This document shows, piece after piece, positions 9,792 through 18,621 of a stretch of DNA of 64,000 nucleotides (positions within the stretch are counted from its first letter, which is position 1; every line of letters begins with the position of its first letter). This stretch comes from Phenylobacterium sp. J426 (lineage in GTDB: Bacteria > Pseudomonadota > Alphaproteobacteria > Caulobacterales > Caulobacteraceae). Under the pieces are notes generated by a model, which saw nothing but the letters and a program-made list of their open reading frames with translations, was not told where the DNA came from and made no database searches. The stretch lies in the NCBI RefSeq assembly GCF_024699945.1, contig NZ_JAJOMY010000001.1, forward strand, positions 2,921,001 to 2,985,000, written 5' to 3'. Position numbers and translations under genes: made by a program.

Positions 9792-10211
9792 ATGATCTAT
9801 CTGGCTCTGGGCTTCGCAGCCCTGGCGCTCTTCCTGATGGGCTCGCGGGGCAGACCGGTGCTGAAGCGGCGGGAGTGGCGCTTCCTGTCCGGCGCCTTGG
9901 CCATCGCCGCCTTCACCGGGGCGGCCTGGGTCGGCGTGCGCGGAGGCTGGGGCGCGGCGATCGTGCTGGTGGTGCTGGGACTGGCCTTCGCCGTGTCGAC
10001 GCGCCGCCCAGGCATTCCGATCTCGTCGGCCACTTCGCGGATGAGCGTGGCCGAGGCCCGCCGAATCCTGGGCGTGGAGGAGGGCGCGAGCCGCTCTGAG
10101 ATCCAGGCGGCCTACACCCGCCTCATGCGGCTCGCGCACCCCGACAAGGGCGGCACCGCCGGCCTGGCTGCGCAACTGAACGCGGCCCGAGATCGGCTGC
10201 TCGGCAAGTAG
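9792..10211 (+). CDS. Membrane-anchored J-domain protein
   Basis: A 139-residue protein with two N-terminal hydrophobic segments (~1-17 and ~32-66) and a C-terminal J domain (~84-139) carrying the HPD tripeptide (AHPDKGG) needed to stimulate DnaK ATPase. This membrane-anchored layout resembles DjlA/TIM14-type co-chaperones. It lies 21 bases after mipZ and is probably co-transcribed with it. The specific client is unknown. Confidence 0.85.
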   Translation: MIYLALGFAALALFLMGSRGRPVLKRREWRFLSGALAIAAFTGAAWVGVRGGWGAAIVLVVLGLAFAVSTRRPGIPISSATSRMSVAEARRILGVEEGASRSEIQAAYTRLMRLAHPDKGGTAGLAAQLNAARDRLLGK

Positions 10212-10221
10212 CGGATACGAA

Positions 10222-10249
10222 AAAGCCCCGGGCATCTCGCCGGGGCTTT
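10222..10249. terminator. Bidirectional terminator between J-domain gene and carboxypeptidase gene
   Basis: Stem AAAGCCCCGG / CCGGGGCTTT with an 8-base loop. On the minus strand it is followed by a T5 tract, so it is a good rho-independent terminator for the carboxypeptidase gene and a plausible one for the plus-strand gene. Confidence 0.8.
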
Positions 10250-10271
10250 CCGAATGTTCCACCTGCGGCGA

Positions 10272-11550
10272 TCAAGCGTTGGGCGAGATCACCATGCAGG
10301 GCTGCTTCTTGGCCTTCAGCGCCTGGCAAGCGGCCTTGGCCGACTTCTCGCTGAAGCCGGAGAAGCGGCTGCGGTACTTGCCGCCGTCCTTCTCGGCCAC
10401 GCCCTTGGCGTTGTCGAAATGCTGGCCGAACTTCTTCTCGACGATCGAGAGCTGCTCCTTGGCGTCCGAACGGTTGTTGAACGAGCCGACCTGGACCGTC
10501 CATTTGCCCTTCGCGGACGAGGGCTTCTCGACGATCTCGATCTTGGAGGCGCGCATCGGCGGCGCCGTCGACGCCAGGACGATCTTCATGCTGTCTTCAT
10601 CGCGGTCGCCCTGAGCGGTCTGCGGGGTCTGCCGGCCCGTCATCGGCGCGCCGGCCTCAAAGAAGCTCTGCGCGAGCTGGATGTTCTCGCCACGGGCCCG
10701 ACGGGTCATGACGTCGAAGCCGGTCAGCAGCAGGTTTTCCGCCGTGGCGTCGCGCGCCTTTGTCGTTGGGCCGCCGAGCACCACGGCGATCAGCCGGCGA
10801 TTGTCGCGCACGGCGGACACCGCCAGGTTGAAGCCGGACGCGTTGGTGAAGCCGGTCTTCAGGCCGTCGACGCCCGACATACGGTGCAGCAGGCCGTTGT
10901 GGTTGCGAAGGCTCTGGCCGCGGAAATCGAAATAGGTGGTGCTGAACAGCTTGTAGTACTGCGGGTAGTCCCGCATCACCGCCCGCGACAGGATCGCGAT
11001 GTCGCGCGCCGTCGAGACCTGACGGCTGTCCGGCAGGCCCGACGCGTTCGCGAAGTGAGTGTTCTTCATACCCAGTTCCTGGGCGCGAAGGGTCATGAGG
11101 GCGGCGAAGCGCTGCTCAGTTCCGCCCAGCTTTTCGGCGAGGGCCACGGCGGCGTCGTTGGCGGACTTTGTGGCCAATGCCTTCATCGCCTCGTCGACGC
11201 TGATGGAGTCACCGGCGGACACGCCGAGCTTGGTCGGCGCCTGCGCGGCCGCGCGCGGCGAGAAGACGACCCGGTCATCCAGCTCCAGCTTGCCGGACGC
11301 GAGCGCCTCGAAGGTGAGGTAGAGCGTCATCACCTTTGTGATCGAGGCCGGGTAGCGGGGGGCTGTCCGCTCGGTTCTCGTACAGGACCTCGCCGGTCTT
11401 GGCGTCGACGACGATGGCCGCGGCCTTCGACGAGGTCTGCGAGAGCATCGCGTAGGGCACTTGCGCCTGGGCTTGCGGGGCGACCGAGCCCAGCGCCGCG
11501 GCGGCGGCGATACCGATGGAGAGCACAAGGCGGCGGGCGTGCTGGAACAT
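10272..11550 (-). CDS. dacA: D-alanyl-D-alanine carboxypeptidase with SPOR domain (frameshifted in this sequence)
   Basis: Periplasmic class C penicillin-binding protein (peptidase S11, DacA/PBP5 type) that trims the terminal D-Ala of peptidoglycan stem peptides. A signal peptide (MFQHARRLVLSIGIAAAAALG..AQAQ) starts at 11550. Catalytic motifs are PASITK (SxxK), SAND (SxN) and KTG in LKTGFTNASGF. The C-terminal ~80 residues (WTVQVGSFNNRSDAKEQL) form a SPOR domain that binds denuded septal glycan. One extra base in the G6 run at 11357-11362 splits the gene between ENRADS and RYPASITK; removing it gives ~425 residues. It is divergent from the phasin gene. Confidence 0.9.
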
Positions 11551-11693
11551 GCTTCGTCCGTCGAATCAAAGTGTTGGGGCGGCCACAGCGCCGCCGGGAA
11601 CGACTAACATGACAGCCGCAGCCTTTCGGTAGAGTAAACAGCTGTTGAACGGGCGAATTGCCGCGCCTGCGTGATCGGTCAGCGACATCTCGT

Positions 11694-11729
11694 TGTGCAG
11701 TGCACAATTTTGTTGACTGCTGCAGTGCA
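11694..11729. promoter_or_regulatory. Probable PhaR operator upstream of phasin gene
   Basis: TTGTGCA-G-TGCACAA (11694-11708) is a perfect palindrome around one base. It is followed by a second TGCA-rich element, TTGACTGCTGCAGTGCAA (11712-11729). TGC-rich palindromes before phasin genes are the known type of target for PhaR/AniA regulators of polyhydroxyalkanoate granules. The motif is seen; the binder is inferred. Confidence 0.6.
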
Positions 11730-11803
11730 ACATGAGATATGGGGCGGGCGTTTCCTAGGGGACCTGCGCCCCCCTCAGTCCCCACTCACCAGGAGTTCAC
11801 GTC

Positions 11804-12238
11804 ATGGCCGCCGCCGAAGCCGCGAAGACCACCGTCGAACAGTTCACCGCCGCCTCCAACGTCGCCTTCAAGGACGGCGTCGAGAAGACCCTGGCCGCGC
11901 TGAACGAGATGAATACCCACTCGAAGAAGAACCTGGAGGCCGTCGTCGCCTCGGTGACGGCCGCCACCAAGGGCGCTGAAGCCCTCGGCGCCCAGGCAAT
12001 GGCCTTCTCGAAGAACGCCTTCGAAACCCAGGTGAACGCCGCCCGCTCGTTGGCCGGCGCCAAGAGCGTCCAGGAAGTCATGGAACTGCAGACGGCGTTC
12101 GCGAAGTCGGCGCTCGAGACCTACATGGCCGAGGTTGGCAAGATGAGCGAGACCGTGTCGGCCTCGGTGAAGGATTCGGTGAAGCCCCTCAACGAGCGCG
12201 TCACCGCCGTCGTCGAGAAGCTGCAGGCCGTGCGCTGA
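11804..12238 (+). CDS. Phasin family protein
   Basis: Polyhydroxyalkanoate granule-associated protein of 144 residues that coats storage granules. The whole protein is predicted amphipathic helix without cysteines, with the phasin_2 pattern (AASNVAFKDGVEKTLAALNE, AKSVQEVMELQTAFAKSALE). Start ATG 11804 follows a purine-rich site (CAGGAG). The TGC palindrome upstream suggests derepression by PHA polymer through PhaR. No PHA synthase is in the window. Confidence 0.9.
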   Translation: MAAAEAAKTTVEQFTAASNVAFKDGVEKTLAALNEMNTHSKKNLEAVVASVTAATKGAEALGAQAMAFSKNAFETQVNAARSLAGAKSVQEVMELQTAFAKSALETYMAEVGKMSETVSASVKDSVKPLNERVTAVVEKLQAVR

Positions 12239-12266
12239 CGCTTCACGAGTTCAGTACCGCGTATCG

Positions 12267-12300
12267 AGGGCCGGCCCGAGAGGGTCGGCCCTTTTTCTTT
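12267..12300 (+). terminator. Rho-independent terminator after phasin gene
   Basis: Stem AGGGCCGGCCC / GGGTCGGCCCT (one G-T wobble) with a GAGA loop, followed by TTTTTCTTT. Confidence 0.88.
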
Positions 12301-12326
12301 GCCGCGTCGGGCGCTAGACCTGACGC

Positions 12327-12788
12327 ATGTCCAAAGTCGAAGATCGCCTGGCAGAGCTGGGCCTGACGCTGCCGCAGCCGAATGCGCCGGTGGCGAACTA
12401 TGTGCCCTTCGTCCGCGCGGGCGACCTGCTGCATATCTCCGGCCAAGTTTCGGTTGACCACTCGGGCGGCGTCAAAGGGACCGTGGGCCTTGAGGTTGAC
12501 GCCGAGACGGCCAAGCGCGCTGCACGCCTCTGCGGCATCAACCTGATCGCGCAGATGAAGGCGGCCTGCGATGGCGACCTCGACCGCGTTGTCCGTGTTG
12601 TGAAACTGGGCGGTTTCGTTCAGGCCGGGCCCGACTTCTTCGACATCCCCCAGGTGGTGAACGGCTGTTCGGATTTGATGGTCGAGGTGTTCGGCGACGC
12701 AGGCCGTCACGCACGCTCGGCGGTCGGGGTCTATCGCCTGCCGCTGAATTTCGCCGTCGAGGTCGACGCGGTGGTTCAGGTCCGGTGA
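12327..12788 (+). CDS. RidA/YjgF family protein
   Basis: Small trimeric RidA-like enamine/imine deaminase of 153 residues that clears reactive intermediates from PLP enzymes. The family pattern is visible in YVPFVRAGDLLHISGQVS (25-42) and ARSAVGVYRLPLNFAVEVDAVV at the C-terminus. It has the longer N-terminus of the YjgH/Rid-like subgroup, so strict RidA activity is not certain. Its stop overlaps the GTG start of the next gene (GTGA), implying a translationally coupled operon with the GDPD and GNAT-like genes. Confidence 0.88.
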   Translation: MSKVEDRLAELGLTLPQPNAPVANYVPFVRAGDLLHISGQVSVDHSGGVKGTVGLEVDAETAKRAARLCGINLIAQMKAACDGDLDRVVRVVKLGGFVQAGPDFFDIPQVVNGCSDLMVEVFGDAGRHARSAVGVYRLPLNFAVEVDAVVQVR

Positions 12789-13531
12789 AGAACCGCTTCG
12801 GCGAGGCCTGGGACCTTCTCTTCCACCCGCCGATCGCGCACCGCGGGCTCTGGAGCCCTGACGGCCCGCCGGAGAACTCGATCGGAGCCTTCCAAGCGGC
12901 CTCCGCCGCCGGCTACGGCATCGAATTGGACGTCCGGCTGAGCGCCGATGGCGAGGCAGTCGTGTTCCACGACGACACCTTGGGGCGCATGACCGGGCAG
13001 GCTGGCCGGGTCGAGGACCGTTCGGCCGCAGATCTGGCGGAGCTGCGTCTCAACGGGACAGACGAGAAGATCCCTAGCCTACTCGAGACACTCGCCGTGA
13101 TCGGCCATCGGGCGATGGTGCACGTCGAGCTGAAAACTCGGCCTGGCGAGGTGGGCCCGCTGGAGCGCCGCGTCCACGAAGTGATCGCAGACCATAACGG
13201 TCCGCTGGCGGTGATCGGCTTCAATGCCTACAGCCATGCCTGGTTCGCGGAGCGCTACCCCGGCGTGCTGCGCGGCCTCGACAGCTACTCCTACGCCGAC
13301 AAGCCGACGCTCTCGCCCCAACAGCGGCGGAGCTATGCCGCCCTGGAACACGTCGAGATCGCCCGGCCGCATTTCCTAGCGCTCGGATTAGACATGCTGC
13401 CGAGCCAGTCGGCTGCGAAGTTCAGAGCCGACGGGATGCCCGTGATCGCCTGGACCGTCCGTCAGCCCGAACAGTGGGACGCGCTGAAGGCGCACTGCGA
13501 CAATCTCATATTCGAGGGCTTCCGCGCGTGA
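12785..13531 (+). CDS. Glycerophosphodiester phosphodiesterase
   Basis: GDPD-family enzyme (248 residues) that hydrolyses deacylated phospholipid head-group diesters to sn-glycerol 3-phosphate. AHRG (His19, Arg20), PPENS and ELDVRLSADGEAVVFHD carry the metal and phosphate ligands; HVELK near 117 is the conserved Glu/Lys strand. It has no signal peptide, so it is cytoplasmic (UgpQ-like). The GTG start overlaps the RidA stop; its own stop overlaps the GTG start of the next gene. Confidence 0.92.
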   Translation: MKNRFGEAWDLLFHPPIAHRGLWSPDGPPENSIGAFQAASAAGYGIELDVRLSADGEAVVFHDDTLGRMTGQAGRVEDRSAADLAELRLNGTDEKIPSLLETLAVIGHRAMVHVELKTRPGEVGPLERRVHEVIADHNGPLAVIGFNAYSHAWFAERYPGVLRGLDSYSYADKPTLSPQQRRSYAALEHVEIARPHFLALGLDMLPSQSAAKFRADGMPVIAWTVRQPEQWDALKAHCDNLIFEGFRA

Positions 13532-14688
13532 GCCTGAAACCGGCGGTGAGCGTCTCCCGCCGTATCGCCGAGATCGGTCGCGACGCCTGGGACGCCTGCG
13601 CGGCGAATCCTGCCTACTCAGGCAATCCCTTCGTTCTCTATGATTTCCTCGACGCCTTGGAGGAGGCCAACTGCGCTGTCGAGCGGCAAGGCTGGGGGCC
13701 GCAGCACCTGTCGGTGCATGACGGCGAGGGCCGAGTCGCCGCCGTGATGCCGCTGTATCTGAAGTCGCACAGCCAGGGCGAATACGTCTTCGACCACGCC
13801 TGGGCGGAGGCCTACGAACGGGCCGGCGGGCGATACTATCCGAAGCTGCTCTCCGCCGCGCCCTTCACGCCCGCGACAGGGCCGCGCCTTCTGATCCGAC
13901 CTGGCATCGATGTGGAACAGGCGAGGGCGCTGCTGCTCGGCGGCGCGCTGGCGCTGTGTGAGCGCTATGGCGCTTCTTCGCTGCACGTGAACTTCCCAAC
14001 CGAGCCCGAATGGCGCGCTATGGGCGACTTCGGCTTCGGCCTGCGCGAGGGGCAGCAATACCACTGGCAAAACGCGGCCTATCGTGACTTCGAGGACTTC
14101 CTGGACGCACTGTCGTCGGGCCGAAGAAAGACCATCCGCCGCGAGCGCCGCGACGCCCAGGCGCTGGTGGAGATCGTCCGGCTGACAGGGGCCGACCTTA
14201 CCGAAGATCACTGGGACGCCTTCTTCGGCTTCTACATGGACACCGGCTCGCGGAAGTGGGGCCGGCCGTATCTCACGCGGGCGTTCTTCTCGCTGCTGGG
14301 CGAGCGGATGGCCAACCGCGTCCTACTGGTGATGGCGCGGCGCGAGGGCCGCTGGATCGCTGGTGCGCTGAACCTGATCGGCGACGACTGCCTCTATGGC
14401 CGCCACTGGGGCTGCGTGGAGGATGTGCCCTTCCTCCACTTCGAGCTCTGCTACTACCAGGCCATCGAGTGGGCGATCGAGCAGGGCCTTGCCCGCGTCG
14501 AGGCGGGCGCGCAGGGGCAGCACAAGATCGCCCGCGGCTACCTTCCGAAGCCAGTCTATTCCGCTCACTACATCGCCGACCCCGCCCTGCGCGGTCCGGT
14601 CGAACGCTTTCTGGAAGAGGAGCGCGCCGCCGTCGACCAGGAGATCGAGTGGCTGACCGAGGAATACTCCCCGTTCCGCGAGAGCTAG
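13528..14688 (+). CDS. GNAT-like N-acyltransferase (DUF482 / peptidogalycan biosynthesis type)
   Basis: A 386-residue protein of the DUF482 family, distantly related to FemAB/GNAT acyltransferases. Diagnostic segments are NPFVLYDFLDALEEANC near the N-terminus, FDHAWAEAYERAGGRYYPKLL and GAQGQHKIARGYLPKPVYSAH near the C-terminus. Start GTG 13528 is preferred because it overlaps the GDPD stop (GTGA); the frame extends 18 codons upstream within the GDPD gene. It is the third gene of the RidA-GDPD-GNAT operon. The biochemical role is unproven. Confidence 0.85.
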   Translation: MSLKPAVSVSRRIAEIGRDAWDACAANPAYSGNPFVLYDFLDALEEANCAVERQGWGPQHLSVHDGEGRVAAVMPLYLKSHSQGEYVFDHAWAEAYERAGGRYYPKLLSAAPFTPATGPRLLIRPGIDVEQARALLLGGALALCERYGASSLHVNFPTEPEWRAMGDFGFGLREGQQYHWQNAAYRDFEDFLDALSSGRRKTIRRERRDAQALVEIVRLTGADLTEDHWDAFFGFYMDTGSRKWGRPYLTRAFFSLLGERMANRVLLVMARREGRWIAGALNLIGDDCLYGRHWGCVEDVPFLHFELCYYQAIEWAIEQGLARVEAGAQGQHKIARGYLPKPVYSAHYIADPALRGPVERFLEEERAAVDQEIEWLTEEYSPFRES

Positions 14689-15260
14689 GAGCGGTCCCAG
14701 GCCTGTCTGAGCAGTGCGACGGCGGTGGCGTCGACGTCGGCCGGAGAGGCGAGGGGAAGCACGGCCTTGAGCCGCTCGCTCCAGCCTTCGTTCTTCGGCG
14801 CCAGCAGGCGCGGGTCCGCCGGCGGATCCACCGCCAGGCCGAGACGGGCGCCGCCCTTGACCGGACGCGCCGAGGCGAACTGGAACGCCCTGGAAAAGGC
14901 CGTGAACCCCTTGCGCTGCGTCGTCACCAGCTCTGGCAAGCCGCCAACGGCCGCTTCGATCGCTTCGAGGATGGCTCTCGAGCCTGGATCGGCCCAGAGC
15001 TTCTGGCGCAGGCCGTCAGGATCGGACCAGTGCGCGCTTTCGGGGAAGGCTCGGCCAAGGATGACGCTGGCGCGGTTCGTGCCCAGCCCGTGATGGCTCT
15101 TCAGCCAAGCCTTGCGGGCCGTGGGCCGCGTCTCCGGACATGATCTGGCGATCGCGATCCATTCGTCGATCGTCTTGCCCGTCTCCCGCTCCATGCTTTC
15201 GAGGATCGAGGCGAACCACTTCTCCTGGCGCGCTGTCATCGACGCCGGCTTGTCGGTCAT
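14685..15260 (-). CDS. DUF4287/DUF5655 domain protein
   Basis: Cytoplasmic protein of 191 residues. The N-terminal ~65 residues (GKTIDEWIAIA, KAWLKSHHGLGTNRASVIL) match DUF4287; the C-terminal half (RKGFTAFSRAFQFASARPVKGGARLGLAV) matches DUF5655, a putative transport/DNA-associated fold of unknown role. ATG 15260 has GGAGGAAG just upstream and is preferred over an upstream Met that adds a basic extension. Its stop overlaps that of the convergent GNAT-like gene. Confidence 0.8.
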   Translation of the reverse strand: MTDKPASMTARQEKWFASILESMERETGKTIDEWIAIARSCPETRPTARKAWLKSHHGLGTNRASVILGRAFPESAHWSDPDGLRQKLWADPGSRAILEAIEAAVGGLPELVTTQRKGFTAFSRAFQFASARPVKGGARLGLAVDPPADPRLLAPKNEGWSERLKAVLPLASPADVDATAVALLRQAWDRS

Positions 15261-15331
15261 CTTCCTCCTCCCGCATTTCCCCATTCCAGGCGATTTGCTA
15301 GGCCTGCCCCTCAAACTCAGGAGCGTGTGCG

Positions 15332-15769
15332 ATGAGCTTGGACGGGACCTACGAGCAGGACAACATCTTCGCCAAGATCCTGCGCGGCGAGATGCCCGCC
15401 GTGCGGGTCCATGAAGACGACCACGTCTTCGCCTTCATGGACGTTTTCCCGCAGGCCAAGGGCCACGTGCTGGTGATCCCGAAGCACTCCTCGGCGCGCA
15501 ATATCCTGGAGGAAGAGCCTGAGAAGCTGTCCCATCTGATCCTTGGCGTGCAGCGAGTGGCGAAGGCGGTGCGGGCGGCGCTCAGCCCTGACGGCGTTGT
15601 CGTCACCCAGTTCAACGGGGCGCCGGCCGGTCAGACGGTCTACCACCTGCATTTCCACATCATCCCCCGCTGGGAGGGCGTAGCGCTCGGGCGGCACGCG
15701 TCGGGCGGCATGGCCGACATGGCCGAGCTGAAGGATCTCGCCCAGCAGATTTCGGCCAAGATCAGCTGA
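15332..15769 (+). CDS. HIT family nucleotide hydrolase (HinT-like)
   Basis: Histidine triad protein of 145 residues, a nucleoside phosphoramidase/AMP-lysine hydrolase. The catalytic HxHxH motif is in VYHLHFHIIPRW; DNIFAKILRGEMPA and DVFPQAKGHVLVIPKHSSA are typical HinT strands. It is a cytoplasmic homodimer in known members. It converges on clpA with a shared hairpin. Confidence 0.93.
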   Translation: MSLDGTYEQDNIFAKILRGEMPAVRVHEDDHVFAFMDVFPQAKGHVLVIPKHSSARNILEEEPEKLSHLILGVQRVAKAVRAALSPDGVVVTQFNGAPAGQTVYHLHFHIIPRWEGVALGRHASGGMADMAELKDLAQQISAKIS

Positions 15770-15780
15770 CCTCACGAAAA

Positions 15781-15803
15781 AGCCCCGGGCGTCGCCCGGG
15801 GCT
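15781..15803 (-). terminator. Rho-independent terminator of clpA
   Basis: Perfect stem AGCCCCGGGC / GCCCGGGGCT with a 3-base loop. On the minus strand it runs into TTTTT, on the plus strand into CCTCG, so it serves clpA mainly and may also stop the HIT transcript. Confidence 0.85.
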
Positions 15804-15826
15804 CCTCGAATGCCATTCGGCGGGCG

Positions 15827-18142
15827 TCAGTCGACGGGTTCGGCCTCGTCGGCGGGGGTCTCCACGATCGGCGCGCCCGGCTCGCGGGTCTGCCCTTCGA
15901 TCTCGAACGCCAGCTTGCCGTCCTTGAGCACCACCTTGACGTGGCCGCCCTTGGCCAGTCGGCCGAACAGGATCTCGTCCGCCAGCGGCTTCTTGATGTT
16001 CTCCTGGATGACCCGGGCCAAAGGCCGGGCGCCGTAGAGTTCGTCGAAGCCGTTCTTGGCCAGCCAGTCGGTGGCGTCCTCGTCCGTCTCGATCGTGACG
16101 TGCCGGTCCGCGAGCTGAGCTTCCAGCTGCATGACGAACTTCTGCACGACCTGGCGGATGATGTCCTGGGTCAGGGCGTGGAAGTGCACGATGGCGTCCA
16201 GGCGGTTGCGGAATTCCGGGGTGAACTGGCGCTTCAGCGCTTCCTCCACCTCGTCGTCCTGCTTGCCGCGGCCGAAGCCGATGGCGTTCCGCTGGGCGTC
16301 GGCCGCGCCGGCGTTGGTGGTCATGATCAGGACCACGTTCCGGAAGTCGATCTTCTTGCCGTTGGAGTCGGTCAGCTGACCGTGGTCCATGACCTGCAGG
16401 AGGATGTTGTAGACGTCCGGGTGGGCCTTCTCGATCTCGTCCAGCAGCACAACCGCGTGCGGGTGCTGGTCAACGGCGTCGGTCAGCAGTCCGCCCTGGT
16501 CGAAGCCGACATAGCCCGGAGGCGCGCCGATCAGGCGGCTCACCGTGTGGCGCTCCATGTACTCCGACATGTCGAACCGCAGCAGCTCGATGCCGAGGGT
16601 GCCGGCCAGCTGGCGGGCGGTCTCGGTCTTGCCGGTGCCGGTCGGGCCTGTGAACAGGTAGCAGCCGATGGGCTTGTTGGCGTCGCGCAGGCCGGCGCGG
16701 GCCATCTTCATGGCGGCCGACAGCTGCTCGATGGCGTCGTCCTGGCCGTAGACCGCGCGCTTCAGGTCGCTTTCCAGCTGCTTCAGCGCCTCGGTGTCCG
16801 ACTTGGAGACGGACTTCGGCGGGATGCGGGCGATCTTGGCGACGACCGCTTCGATCTCCTTCACGCCGAGCGTCTTCTTCCGCTTGCCTTCGGTCAGCAG
16901 CATCTGCGAGGCGCCGGCCTCGTCGATGATGTCGATCGCCTTGTCCGGCAGCTTGCGGTCGGTGATGTACTTCGCCGACAGCTCCACCGCCGCCTTGATG
17001 GCGTCGTTGGTGTACCGGAGCTTGTGGAAGTCCTCGTAGTAGGTCTTCAGGCCCTTCAGGATCTTGATGGTGTCTTCGACTGTGGGCTCGTTCACGTCGA
17101 TCTTCTGGAAGCGCCGGACGAGGGCCCGGTCCTTCTCGAAGTGCTGGCGGAACTCCTTGTAGGTCGTCGAGCCCATGCAGCGCAGCGTGCCGGAAGCCAG
17201 GGCCGGCTTCAGCAGGTTGGAGGCGTCCATCGCCCCGCCCGACGTCGCGCCGGCGCCGATCACCGTGTGGATCTCGTCGATGAAGAGCACCGCATTCGGG
17301 TGGTTCTCCAGCTCCTTGACCACCTGCTTCACGCGCTCTTCGAAGTCGCCGCGATAGCGGGTGCCGGCCAGCAGGGCGCCCATGTCGAGCGAGAAGATCG
17401 TGGCTTCCGCCAGGACTTCCGGGACCTGCTTGTTGACGATCTTGCGCGCCAGGCCTTCGGCTATGGCGGTCTTGCCGACGCCGGGGTCGCCCACCAGCAG
17501 CGGGTTGTTCTTCGTCCGCCGGCAGAGGATCTGGATGCAGCGCTCCACCTCGGCCATCCGCCCGATCAGCGGATCGACCTTGCCCTGCTTGGCCTTCTCG
17601 TTGAGGTTCACGCAGTAGGCTTCGAGCGCCTCGCCGCCGGTCTTCACCTGAGGCTTCTCGTCGTCCTCCGCGCCCTTCACGGGCTTGGCCTCGGACGCGC
17701 CGGCCTTCTTGGCGATGCCATGGGCGATGTAGTTCACCGCGTCGTACCGCGTCATGTCCTGCTCCTGCAGGAAGTAGGCGGCATGGCTTTCACGCTCGGA
17801 GAAGATGGCCACCAGCACATTGGCGCCGGTGACTTCCTCGCGGCCCGACGACTGGACGTGGATCACCGCGCGCTGGATCACGCGCTGGAAGCCCGCCGTG
17901 GGCTTGGCGTCCTCGCCGTCGTCCACCACGAGCGAGCGGAGCTCGTTGTCGACGTAATTGGTTAGGGTTGTGCGCAGGGCGCCAAGGTCCACGTCGCAGG
18001 CGCGCATCACGCTGGCGGCGTCCTCGTCATCGACGAGCGAGAGCAGGAGATGCTCCAGGGTGGCGTATTCATGCTTACGCTGGTTGGCGTAGGCGACCGC
18101 GCGATGCAGGGACTCTTCGAGCTGGCGCGAAAATGAAGGCAA
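15827..18142 (-). CDS. clpA: ATP-dependent Clp protease ATP-binding subunit ClpA
   Basis: Hsp100 unfoldase of 771 residues that feeds substrates, including ClpS-delivered N-degron proteins, to ClpP. The N domain (~1-145) is followed by D1 with Walker [15 protein letters not shown] and D2 with [16 protein letters not shown]; both Walker B boxes ([30 protein letters not shown]) are present. The long middle domain of ClpB is absent, which separates it from ClpB. It lies 6 bases after clpS and is co-transcribed with it. Length and motifs are complete, with no frameshift. Confidence 0.97.
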   Translation of the reverse strand: MPSFSRQLEESLHRAVAYANQRKHEYATLEHLLLSLVDDEDAASVMRACDVDLGALRTTLTNYVDNELRSLVVDDGEDAKPTAGFQRVIQRAVIHVQSSGREEVTGANVLVAIFSERESHAAYFLQEQDMTRYDAVNYIAHGIAKKAGASEAKPVKGAEDDEKPQVKTGGEALEAYCVNLNEKAKQGKVDPLIGRMAEVERCIQILCRRTKNNPLLVGDPGVGKTAIAEGLARKIVNKQVPEVLAEATIFSLDMGALLAGTRYRGDFEERVKQVVKELENHPNAVLFIDEIHTVIGAGATSGGAMDASNLLKPALASGTLRCMGSTTYKEFRQHFEKDRALVRRFQKIDVNEPTVEDTIKILKGLKTYYEDFHKLRYTNDAIKAAVELSAKYITDRKLPDKAIDIIDEAGASQMLLTEGKRKKTLGVKEIEAVVAKIARIPPKSVSKSDTEALKQLESDLKRAVYGQDDAIEQLSAAMKMARAGLRDANKPIGCYLFTGPTGTGKTETARQLAGTLGIELLRFDMSEYMERHTVSRLIGAPPGYVGFDQGGLLTDAVDQHPHAVVLLDEIEKAHPDVYNILLQVMDHGQLTDSNGKKIDFRNVVLIMTTNAGAADAQRNAIGFGRGKQDDEVEEALKRQFTPEFRNRLDAIVHFHALTQDIIRQVVQKFVMQLEAQLADRHVTIETDEDATDWLAKNGFDELYGARPLARVIQENIKKPLADEILFGRLAKGGHVKVVLKDGKLAFEIEGQTREPGAPIVETPADEAEPVD

Positions 18143-18148
18143 AGGGCC

Positions 18149-18478
18149 TTAATCCTTTTCCATGGTGCACTGCAGCGGGTGTTGATGCCGCCGCGCCGTA
18201 TCAACGACCTGGGCCACTTTTGTTTCCGCCACTTCGTATGTGTAGACCCCGCACACGCCCACGCCATGTTGATGGACATGGAGCATTATGCGAGTCGCGT
18301 CTTCGCGCGACTTGTTGAAGAACTGCTCAAGTACGTAGACTACGAATTCCATGGGCGTGTAGTCGTCGTTCAGGATCAGAACCCGGTACATCGCCGGCTT
18401 CTGCGTCTTCGGCTTGGTCTGGGTGATCACGTTCGAACGAACGCCGGCGCCCACGTCACCTTCCTTGCGCTCGCTCAT
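18149..18478 (-). CDS. clpS: ATP-dependent Clp protease adaptor ClpS
   Basis: N-end-rule adaptor of 109 residues that binds ClpA and presents proteins with destabilising N-terminal residues. The core [20 protein letters not shown] contains the Asn-Asp-Asp-Tyr-Thr-Pro-Met substrate pocket; [27 protein letters not shown] is the second conserved block with the binding His. A flexible ~30-residue N-terminal tail precedes the core. It is the first gene of clpS-clpA; the promoter should lie in 18479-18620. Confidence 0.97.
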   Translation of the reverse strand: MSERKEGDVGAGVRSNVITQTKPKTQKPAMYRVLILNDDYTPMEFVVYVLEQFFNKSREDATRIMLHVHQHGVGVCGVYTYEVAETKVAQVVDTARRHQHPLQCTMEKD

Positions 18479-18621
18479 CGACCGTATCTCCCCGAGCGCA
18501 AAGACGCGCGCCCGTTTCGATTAGATATGGAAGATGCGGCCATTTGGAAGGGTCGAATTGTCTCGGTCCCAGGGAAAAGGGACCTGAGCAGCCGCTCCAC
18601 GGCGATCGCGCCGCCGCGGGA

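Noticed and set aside
15941..17965. 674-codon frame antisense to clpA
   Set aside because: High-GC shadow frame opposite a complete clpA; its Val/Leu/Arg/Gly-rich sequence has no domain logic.
18565..18584. Terminator hairpin GGTCCC/GGGACC between clpS and dinB
   Set aside because: Only a 6-bp stem without a T tract, and on the upstream side of clpS; position does not fit termination of either gene.
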